Shown here: in pieces, positions 1-5,848 of the stretch
Layout of the letters: each line of letters opens with the position of its first letter
Position numbering within the stretch: position 1 is the first letter of the stretch
From: Clostridiales bacterium
GTDB taxonomy: Bacteria; Bacillota; Clostridia; Lachnospirales; WRAX01
DNA length: 11,308 bases
Assembly (NCBI GenBank): GCA_031271375.1
Contig: JAISVU010000267.1
Span: 1 to 11,308, forward strand
Reading direction: 5' to 3'
Position numbers and translations under genes: made by a program
The notes under the pieces: generated by a model
What the model was told of the DNA's origin: nothing
Seen by the model: the letters and a program-made list of their open reading frames with translations, nothing else
The model's database searches: none

Positions 1-108
1 ACTAGCTCAAGCCCCCTTACGACTTCCGCCTAAACAAGGCATTTATGCCTTGCGAAGCCGAAGGCTTCGAGTTTCACGAAGTGAAACTTTTAGGCGAGTA
101 GGAGTATA
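1..108. repeat. Structured dispersed repeat, copy 1 (four-way-junction fold)
   Basis: This stretch recurs at 1595-1702 with four substitutions and one inserted C. Bases 27-96 fold completely. The outer stem 27-34/89-96 (CGCCTAAA/TTTAGGCG) closes three hairpins that abut without a spare base: 35-41/46-52 (loop TTTA), 53-59/63-69 (loop GAA) and 70-77/81-88 (loop GAA). The single-stranded flank 1-26 contains a run of five C. Copy 2 has an upstream hairpin ending in CTTTTACT, and this copy begins at the matching ACT, so the repeat may extend left of the window. I recognise no named family. It could be a palindromic mobile repeat, a cruciform-forming protein target, or a structured RNA. The repeat and the fold are seen; any role is unknown. 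Confidence 0.85.
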
Positions 109-144
109 TGACTGCTGACACGCTCAAAGCGCCTATTTAACACA

Positions 145-150
145 TATAAT
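145..150 (+). promoter_or_regulatory. Possible -10 box upstream of glmM
   Basis: TATAAT lies 30 bases before the glmM start codon, but no good -35 box sits 16-18 bases upstream. CTGACA at 115-120 is 24 bases away, which is too far for sigma-A. glmM may instead be transcribed from a gene to the left of the window, or through the repeat. Confidence 0.25.
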
Positions 151-179
151 ACGGAAAACGCGTATCGGAGGATACCCGC

Positions 180-1538
180 ATGGGCAGACTATTTGGCACG
201 GACGGCGTCAGAGGCGTCGCGAATACGGAGCTGACCCCAGACCTCGCGGCCAGGATGGGCGCTGCGTTGACTCATATTCTGGCGGAAGAGCGTGGGACCC
301 CCCCCAAAGTCTTAATTGGAATGGACACCAGGCGCTCGGGCCATATGCTCGAGGCGGCTCTGACCGCCGGGATTACCTCGGCAGGCGGGGACGCGGTTTG
401 CGCCGGGATTATGCCGACGCCTGGCGTCGCCTATCTTGCGCGTAAATACGGAATGGACGCGGGAGCGGTCATATCGGCTTCGCACAACCCCTTTATGGAC
501 AACGGGATCAAGTTCTTTGACGGCGGCGGATATAAGATGAGCGATGTGACTGAGGACGCCGTCGGCTGCCTAGTGCGGAAGCTGGAAACGGATTACAGAA
601 CCGTGCGCCGCCCGGTCGGCGGCCAGATAGGCGTGAGGCTGGACGCGGAGGAAGGACTTTCGGATTATGTGGATTATTTAAAATCAACGGTGGACGGGGA
701 CTTCGAAGACCTAAATATAACATTGGACTGTGCCAACGGAGCGACGTATGAAGCCGCCCCGATTTTATTTTATGACCTAAAGGCCTGTCTGCATGTTATA
801 GCAAACGACCCCGACGGTGAGAATATAAACCTGCGCTGCGGCTCCACGCATATTGAAGCGCTAGTTGAGCAGTGCCTGGAAAACGGATCGGACATCGGCA
901 TCGCCTTCGACGGGGACGGTGATCGCTGCCTTGCGGTGGACGAAAAAGGCAATGCCGTCGACGGCGACCAGATACTCGCCATTCTTGCCAGGCATTATAA
1001 AGACAACGGGATGCTGTGGAAGAACGCTTTAGTGGGCACTGTTATGAGCAACATCGGCCTTTCGCGCATGTGCGAGGACAACGGTATCAGCTACGAAAAA
1101 ACTGCGGTGGGGGATAAATATGTTCTGGAGCGTATGCGGGAGCAGGGATATATGCTTGGCGGAGAGCAGTCGGGCCATATTATTAACCTCCGGCACGGCA
1201 CCACCGGCGACGGCATCCTGACCGCGACGCAATTAATCGCGGTAATGAAATCTACCGGTAAAAAACTTTCGGAACTGAGCAATATTATGGAAAAATATCC
1301 GCAGGTGCTGGTGAACGCGCGCGTCTCCAACGAGTTTAAGCAAGGATATCTCACCAGCGCCGAGATAAAAACCGCAATCGCCGCGCTGGAAGACCGTTTT
1401 AAAGACCGGGGCTCCGTGTTAATCCGGCCCTCGGGGACAGAACCCTTAATACGCGTGATGATCGAAGGCCGCGACCTGGGCGAAATTACCCGCGAGGCGG
1501 AGGCGCTTGCGGCGCTGATTGAAGACGTACTGTGCTGA
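180..1538 (+). CDS. glmM: Phosphoglucosamine mutase GlmM
   Basis: GlmM converts glucosamine-6-phosphate to glucosamine-1-phosphate, the cytosolic step leading to UDP-GlcNAc for peptidoglycan and other amino-sugar polymers. The 452 residues match the usual family length. The start MGRLFGTDGVRG is typical of GlmM. ISASHNP carries the phosphorylated serine at about residue 101. DGDGDR at 244-249 is the metal-binding loop, GEQSGH at 328-333 the sugar-binding loop, and RPSGTEP at 416-422 the C-terminal phosphate-binding loop. The start is fixed by GGAGGA at 167-172, seven bases before ATG. All catalytic motifs are present, so the enzyme should be active. It stands alone here between two direct copies of a structured repeat, and a terminator lies about 290 bases downstream, beyond the inserted elements. 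The related phosphoglucomutase/phosphomannomutase families are less likely given the N-terminal and serine-loop signatures. Confidence 0.97.
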   Translation: MGRLFGTDGVRGVANTELTPDLAARMGAALTHILAEERGTPPKVLIGMDTRRSGHMLEAALTAGITSAGGDAVCAGIMPTPGVAYLARKYGMDAGAVISASHNPFMDNGIKFFDGGGYKMSDVTEDAVGCLVRKLETDYRTVRRPVGGQIGVRLDAEEGLSDYVDYLKSTVDGDFEDLNITLDCANGATYEAAPILFYDLKACLHVIANDPDGENINLRCGSTHIEALVEQCLENGSDIGIAFDGDGDRCLAVDEKGNAVDGDQILAILARHYKDNGMLWKNALVGTVMSNIGLSRMCEDNGISYEKTAVGDKYVLERMREQGYMLGGEQSGHIINLRHGTTGDGILTATQLIAVMKSTGKKLSELSNIMEKYPQVLVNARVSNEFKQGYLTSAEIKTAIAALEDRFKDRGSVLIRPSGTEPLIRVMIEGRDLGEITREAEALAALIEDVLC

Positions 1539-1544
1539 TATATA

Positions 1545-1597
1545 TACTGCTTGAGCAGTAAAAGACTCAGTGCGCTAGCGCACAGGAGGCTTTTACT
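1545..1597 (+). other. Two overlapping hairpins just after glmM
   Basis: Hairpin A is TACTGC-TTGA-GCAGTA at 1545-1560. Hairpin B has an outer stem AGTAAAAG/CTTTTACT (1557-1564/1590-1597), a short CTC/GAG stem (1566-1568/1586-1588) and an inner stem GTGCG/CGCAC around a CTAG loop (1570-1583). The right arm of A and the left arm of B share 1557-1560, so the two cannot both form fully. Neither is followed by a clean T run, so I do not call a terminator. Hairpin B runs directly into the second repeat copy and may belong to it. Confidence 0.6.
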
Positions 1598-1702
1598 AGC
1601 TCAAGCCCCCCTTACGACTTCCGCCTAAACAAGGCATTTATGCCTTGCGAAACCGCAGGTTTCGAGTTTCACGAAGTGAAACTTTTAGGCGAGAAGGAGT
1701 AT
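1595..1702. repeat. Structured dispersed repeat, copy 2 (four-way-junction fold)
   Basis: This is a direct repeat of bases 1-108, in the same orientation, on the other side of glmM. The junction is 1622-1691: outer stem 1622-1629/1684-1691, then hairpins at 1630-1647, 1648-1664 and 1665-1683. In the middle hairpin the stem reads CGAAACC/GGTTTCG, against CGAAGCC/GGCTTCG in copy 1. That is a paired G-C to A-T change that keeps the stem, and the loop changes from GAA to GCA. The homology runs through GGAGTA at 1696-1701, where a short inverted-repeat element is inserted. Confidence 0.87.
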
Positions 1703-1817
1703 AGTAACCGCTGATTAAATCAAAAAGCTCGCGAAAAATTTAGGTAACACCGGCGTCGCCAACGCTTCTAGGCGACGCAAATTGAGAGTGAGCTTACCTT
1801 TATCAGCGGTTACTATA
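1700..1817. mobile_element. MITE-like foldback element with 16-bp terminal inverted repeats
   Basis: Bases 1700-1715 (TATAGTAACCGCTGAT) are the exact reverse complement of 1802-1817. Inside, AAGCTC 1725-1730 pairs with GAGCTT 1790-1795, and GCGTCGCC 1753-1760 pairs with GGCGACGC 1771-1778, so the whole 118 bp can fold into one long imperfect hairpin. The outermost TA on each side fits a TA target duplication, as made by IS630/Tc1-mariner transposases. Their derived MITEs (Correia, RUP) are of similar size and often begin TATAG. There is no room for a transposase, so it would need one supplied in trans. The IS630 assignment is inference from the ends only. A short minus-strand open frame crossing it is a by-product. 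Confidence 0.7.
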
Positions 1818-1828
1818 GTTTGACTGCC

Positions 1829-1858
1829 GGGGAGCGATTTACTTTCGTCTCCCCTTTT
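1829..1858 (+). terminator. Rho-independent terminator downstream of glmM
   Basis: GGGGAG (1829-1834) pairs with CTCCCC (1849-1854). The stem is extended by CGA/TCG (1835-1837/1845-1847) with one bulged T, and TTTT follows. It lies about 290 bases after the glmM stop and directly after the MITE-like element, so it probably served the glmM transcript before the insertions. The T run is short, so it may be of medium strength. Confidence 0.7.
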
Positions 1859-1939
1859 ACTATGACACCGCTTTTCTAAGAGCCAGTTTAACCGCAAAAA
1901 ATAATTCTAGTAAATTTTGTCAAAAAATATATTTTCTTG

Positions 1940-1968
1940 TTGACATTTATATAGCTTAATGTTACACT
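1940..1968 (+). promoter_or_regulatory. Sigma-A promoter of the surface-protein gene
   Basis: TTGACA (1940-1945) and TACACT (1963-1968) are separated by exactly 17 bases in an AT-rich region. Transcription would start near 1975, giving a leader of about 95 bases before the start codon at 2071. TGTCAA at 1918-1923 mirrors the -35 hexamer and could be half of an operator. Confidence 0.75.
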
Positions 1969-1976
1969 GCTCAATG

Positions 1977-2045
1977 TCGACTTGTGCAGAATTATAGCTT
2001 ATAACAAGGTGCATTGTCGATATGTTGACCAAATGTATATGTCAA
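1977..2045 (+). promoter_or_regulatory. Foldable 5' leader of the surface-protein gene
   Basis: Nested complementary pairs lie in the predicted leader: TCGAC/GTCGA (1977-1981/2016-2020), TGCA/TGCA (1985-1988/2010-2013) and TTATA/TATAA around GCT (1992-2004). A second dyad, TTGACC (2025-2030) and TGTCAA (2040-2045), follows just before the ribosome binding site GAGAGGGG at 2057-2064. The stems are short and AT-rich, so this is only a candidate control region. I recognise no riboswitch class. Confidence 0.35.
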
Positions 2046-2070
2046 ATAACTCAAAAGAGAGGGGATTCTA

Positions 2071-5000
2071 ATGAAAACGACAAAAACCGGCATTCTTCTT
2101 CGTTTTACGTCTCTTTTTTTACCGTTTGTGATTCTTTGTGTAATTTTTAGTGCTTCTGTTTGTGCTTCGGAGCTTGAAGGGAATGGGAAAATAACGATAT
2201 ATACATCGTTAGGGACAGAGGACGGACTTGCCTCAGCGGATCACAGCGCAACGACATTCAAGTTCAATATTTACAATTATTTCATGTCATCCGACCAAAT
2301 TGGGGAAACCATAGAGATAGCGGCGGGCGGTCATTATACATACGAAGGTTTAACATATGGGGATTATACTATTGAAGAAGTCAGTAATGAAACGGAATAT
2401 ACGCTTGAATACCGGATCATCGATAACCCTGGGGAGGGAAAGCCGGAAGATTGGCGCAACATCGAGGGGTCGTCGTGGCCTTTCATTGAATACCAATACG
2501 GAAAGAATAACCACAGTTTCTTTGTGGAATTCAAAAAAACACCGTTAAAGGGCGACGGGAAGATAACATTCGAAAAGCGCGTATCAAGCGGCGGTGGCAG
2601 CGGAACCTTTAACTTCACACTGTTATACTCGTCTAACAATAAGGATTACTCTCCCTTTAACCTTTCCGGGCAAAACCTGACCTCAACCGGAGGAGAGGGA
2701 GATTTTAATCTTTACGCGTCGGATATGAATGATAACAGGAGTGCAATCAATTTTTCCGGCTTGCCTCATGGATATTACAAGATAACAGAAACAAGCCCGG
2801 GGTATACGGTTTCTTACAGTTACGGCGGCACGGAAGGCGATATCGCGGATAATAATTGGCCCGCAATCCTCGTGAACTCATCGGTTCCCCAAAATATAGT
2901 TTATACAAATACGCCGATCCCGGTTATCGGCGGGGAATTAACCGTGACAAAGAATGTTGAGGGCATGTCCGACGGCAATAGCTTCTCTTTCTCACTTACT
3001 AAAACGGGAGGTTCGGATGATGGAGACTTTATACCTAAGACGTTCACGCTGGGAGACAAAGAGAGCATAACAATCGAAGGGCTCGCCGCCGGGGAGTATC
3101 TGCTTACCGAAGCGGGCTCCGGGGCGGATAAGGTTGAATGGACAATCGAAAAAGACGGAACGGATATTACTGACGTAGTTCCCGGTGCGGAAATGACGTT
3201 TATGATAAAAAGCGACAACGATAACTTTGAAATAAATGTTATAAATACATACGACCCGCCGCCGCAAACGTACACGCTGGATATATCAAAAGAAGCGCGT
3301 TTTCAAAACGTCTACCCCGAAGTATCCCCGGATACCGAGTATGATTTTTCGGTGTCTCTTGCCGATACCGAAAATAAAGGCTTGGATTTCAGCGCGGTAA
3401 GCGCGGTAAAGGTCGAATCGGGAGAGGTTGTGCCGCCGGATAATAATTCGAACGGGACGTTTTGGCGTTTTACGCTAAAGCATGGGCAAACGGTTACTTT
3501 CTCGGGCATACCGCAAGGCGCGGCTTACACGGCAACGGAGGCGCCCGGCGATTATTCGGCCGCCGTGCGGCGTCAGATTCTCGAAGGCTGGGAGGCCGCC
3601 GGCGAAAACGCAACTTCTTATACCGGTATGGACGCCGACCAGCGTCTCATGTTTATTAATACATATAGTGACCCAATTAAGACCGGAAGCCTCAGCATTG
3701 CCAATTTTGTGACGGGGACAGGAGCTGACAAAACCAAAGGCTTCGTGTTCACAGCGGCGTTTGAAGGCGGCGGCCCGCTTGAAGGCATTTTGCTTAACGG
3801 AATTCCCTTCGACAGCGGAACCATTACCCTTAAAGACGGGGAAAGCGCCGATTTCACGAACATCCCTGCCGGTTCGCAGTACCGGATAACATGGCGCGAT
3901 TATTCCGGGGAAGGGTATTTTACGTCGTATTCCGCCCCCGCTGAGGGTGTGATTGGCGAGACGCCGATTAACATCGTCTTCGAAAACGCGTACCGCGCAA
4001 ATCCCGTTACCGTAATCCTTTCGGGAGACAAGATACTGCGCGGCGAGACAATTGAGGGCCTGGAAGACCGGGTATTCACGTTTCGCGTTACGGAAGGCGG
4101 CAGGGTCAGCGCGTCCGGCACAGCGGAGATAGCAGAAACAGGGGCGAGGACGGCGATCGGGTTTACCGGCATCACATATTATGAGCCGGGACTGCGGACA
4201 TACGCGGTCAGCGAGGATACCGGCCCTAATGACAACATTACATATGATCAGCGCGCTTTCACCGTCACCGTCAATGTGACCGATAACGGTCGGGGCCGTC
4301 TGGAAGCCGAAATAACCTACCCCGAGGCGGGTATAGTGTTTGAGAACGTATATACTCCGCAGTTTGCCGAGGGGCATATGGAACTGGAAGCCGCGATAAA
4401 CTTTGTAAACGGAGCGTTGGAGGAAGACGCGTTCAGATTCGAGGTTCTGCGGGACGGGGTTGTCGAAGGCGTATTCTACAACGATGAAAACGGGGTTATA
4501 GCCTTGCGCCTCGGCTTCACCGAACAGGACGCGGCAGGCCCGCAGCCCGTAGTTTATACAATACGGTCGGCTCAGGTCATGGCCCGCGTTTTACGCGGCG
4601 GCGGGGTTGAATACGACCCGGTTGAGTATACGGTCAAGGTGTATCTTTCGCTCGCAAAGAACCCCGATACCGGCGAAACCGTTATAAATGTGGATTCGTA
4701 TGAGATAAGCACGGAGGAAGGCCCGGTGGAGCCGGGCGGAATCGTGTTTAATCACCGCAAACCCAAGCCTGTCACATTCACGATCTCAGGACGGAAAGAG
4801 CTGGTTGGCGGAACATTGTCTGACGGTTTATTCAGCTTCAAGTTAATCGGCGCCGACATGGAAACAGTATATGCTACTGCGGCCAATACGGGCGGTATGT
4901 TCGAGTTTCCGCCGATAACATATGAAGAACAGGGCGAATACGCTTACATAGTGGAGGAAGCTCCGCGTAATATGCCATATATTACATATGACCCGGCGCG

Positions 5001-5772
5001 TTTTAACGTGATCGTGTCGGTGACGGAGAATGACGGGGAGCTGACGGTCAGCGCCTCATATCCGCAGGGAGAAATAGTGTTCGTAAACACATATAACCCG
5101 CCGCCCGCAGAGCCTCCAACCGGTGAACCGCCTACGGAACCTCCAACCGGTGAACCTCCAACCGGTGAACCTCCAACCGGTGAACCTCCAACCGGTGAAC
5201 CGCCTACGGAACCTCCAACCGGTGAACCTCCACCCGGTGAACCGCCTACGGAACCGCCAACCGATGAACCGCCATCGGAACCGTCTACGGAACCGCCTGT
5301 AACGGAGCCGCCAGCGACCGCAATGCCGCCGTCGAACCCGCTTCCTTCCGCTGCGATTCCCTCGCCGTCATCCCCTTCCGCTGCGTCTTCCGTTCATCCG
5401 CCTTTGCCGATAGTAACGCCTTACCGCAATCCTAATCGGATTGCGGCGGAGCCCACTGCGGAACCTCCGGCTTCGATAGATATAACCGATGCCGGGCCGC
5501 CGGTTCCGACGCCTTATAGAAGGCCGACGCCGACGCCAATTCCTGAGGAGGCGCTGGTTGAACCGCCAATAGAAATTTTGACTGAACAAGAGCTTGAACC
5601 GCTCTATCCGCCTGAGCCAACCGAAGAAGCCGTCCCTGAGGCTGAAGAGGAACCCTTGCTTTCCATGCCGGTAACAGGCGAAAATCACCCATTAATGCTG
5701 ATTCCGTGCCTGGGGCTTCTTCTGCTTGCCGCGGGGCTGCTGCTTAGGCGGCGCAATAAGGGATCGGAATAG
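2071..5772 (+). CDS. LPXTG-type wall-anchored surface protein with Cna-B/pilin-like repeat domains
   Basis: This is a secreted, cell-wall-attached adhesin or pilin-like protein of 1233 residues. It begins with a signal peptide (KTTK, hydrophobic 11-31, cleavage near SVCA/SE at 32-33). About eight prealbumin-fold repeats follow: roughly 36-158, 160-283, 287-396, 400-534, 537-643, 645-764, 768-898 and 899-1010. The last three resemble the streptococcal pilin isopeptide-linkage (FctA/Spy0128-like) type, with endings such as FENVY and FVNTY. Residues 1015-1080 are PPTGE/PPTE repeats and 1081-1198 a Pro-rich wall-spanning stalk. The C-terminus is a sorting signal: MPVTG (1199-1203), hydrophobic 1207-1225, then RRR. 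Met replaces the usual Leu of LPXTG. No sortase gene lies in the window. Candidate isopeptide Lys/Glu/Asn sets are visible in repeats 2, 3, 4, 6 and 8. It has its own promoter and a GAGAGGGG ribosome site six bases before ATG. Its first kilobase is richer in A+T than its neighbours. The ligand is unknown. Confidence 0.9.
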   Translation: MKTTKTGILLRFTSLFLPFVILCVIFSASVCASELEGNGKITIYTSLGTEDGLASADHSATTFKFNIYNYFMSSDQIGETIEIAAGGHYTYEGLTYGDYTIEEVSNETEYTLEYRIIDNPGEGKPEDWRNIEGSSWPFIEYQYGKNNHSFFVEFKKTPLKGDGKITFEKRVSSGGGSGTFNFTLLYSSNNKDYSPFNLSGQNLTSTGGEGDFNLYASDMNDNRSAINFSGLPHGYYKITETSPGYTVSYSYGGTEGDIADNNWPAILVNSSVPQNIVYTNTPIPVIGGELTVTKNVEGMSDGNSFSFSLTKTGGSDDGDFIPKTFTLGDKESITIEGLAAGEYLLTEAGSGADKVEWTIEKDGTDITDVVPGAEMTFMIKSDNDNFEINVINTYDPPPQTYTLDISKEARFQNVYPEVSPDTEYDFSVSLADTENKGLDFSAVSAVKVESGEVVPPDNNSNGTFWRFTLKHGQTVTFSGIPQGAAYTATEAPGDYSAAVRRQILEGWEAAGENATSYTGMDADQRLMFINTYSDPIKTGSLSIANFVTGTGADKTKGFVFTAAFEGGGPLEGILLNGIPFDSGTITLKDGESADFTNIPAGSQYRITWRDYSGEGYFTSYSAPAEGVIGETPINIVFENAYRANPVTVILSGDKILRGETIEGLEDRVFTFRVTEGGRVSASGTAEIAETGARTAIGFTGITYYEPGLRTYAVSEDTGPNDNITYDQRAFTVTVNVTDNGRGRLEAEITYPEAGIVFENVYTPQFAEGHMELEAAINFVNGALEEDAFRFEVLRDGVVEGVFYNDENGVIALRLGFTEQDAAGPQPVVYTIRSAQVMARVLRGGGVEYDPVEYTVKVYLSLAKNPDTGETVINVDSYEISTEEGPVEPGGIVFNHRKPKPVTFTISGRKELVGGTLSDGLFSFKLIGADMETVYATAANTGGMFEFPPITYEEQGEYAYIVEEAPRNMPYITYDPARFNVIVSVTENDGELTVSASYPQGEIVFVNTYNPPPAEPPTGEPPTEPPTGEPPTGEPPTGEPPTGEPPTEPPTGEPPPGEPPTEPPTDEPPSEPSTEPPVTEPPATAMPPSNPLPSAAIPSPSSPSAASSVHPPLPIVTPYRNPNRIAAEPTAEPPASIDITDAGPPVPTPYRRPTPTPIPEEALVEPPIEILTEQELEPLYPPEPTEEAVPEAEEEPLLSMPVTGENHPLMLIPCLGLLLLAAGLLLRRRNKGSE
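5113..5307 (+). repeat. Tandem 15/12-base repeats coding PPTGE/PPTE
   Basis: Fourteen in-frame units lie within the surface-protein gene: 15-base CCTCCAACCGGTGAA (PPTGE) and 12-base CCGCCTACGGAA (PPTE) units, decaying towards the 3' end (PPPGE, PPTDE, PPSE, PSTE, PPVTE). Four 15-base units in a row (5140-5199) are identical. Both unit lengths are multiples of three, so gain or loss of units changes the stalk length without breaking the frame. Confidence 0.9.
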
Positions 5773-5783
5773 AAAATAAAAAG

Positions 5784-5813
5784 TTGTGCGCCGTGATGAA
5801 CATATGATATAAT
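5784..5813 (+). promoter_or_regulatory. Sigma-A promoter of pfkA
   Basis: TTGTGC (5784-5789) and a perfect TATAAT (5808-5813) are 18 bases apart, in the 76-base gap before pfkA. The leader would be about 30 bases long, with AGGAGA at 5837-5842. I see no terminator between the surface-protein stop and this promoter, so some read-through into pfkA is possible. Confidence 0.7.
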
Positions 5814-5848
5814 CTTAGATAGTTTATAATCAGATTAGGAGATATCAT

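Noticed and set aside
27..96. The cloverleaf shape could be a tRNA or tRNA-like gene.
   Set aside because: Loops are only 3-4 bases, there is no anticodon loop, T-loop (TTC) or CCA-ready acceptor end, and the junction has no spacer bases.
108..140. Short frame MTADTLKAPI after AGGAG, as a leader peptide before glmM.
   Set aside because: It is ten codons long with only a three-base gap from AGGAG to ATG, and repeat copy 2 has no matching ATG. Chance is more likely.
1715..1897. 60-codon minus-strand frame across the MITE-like element and terminator.
   Set aside because: It is made of the element's inverted repeats and the terminator stem, with no ribosome site or domain.
3475..4377. 300-codon antisense frame inside the surface-protein gene.
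   Set aside because: It is a shadow of a long GC-biased sense frame; its sequence is Arg/Cys-rich and domain-less, and the sense strand has clear repeats and signals.
5113..5307. Regular repeats as a CRISPR array.
   Set aside because: Units are 12-15 bases, contiguous, in frame with PPTGE/PPTE coding, and there are no spacers.
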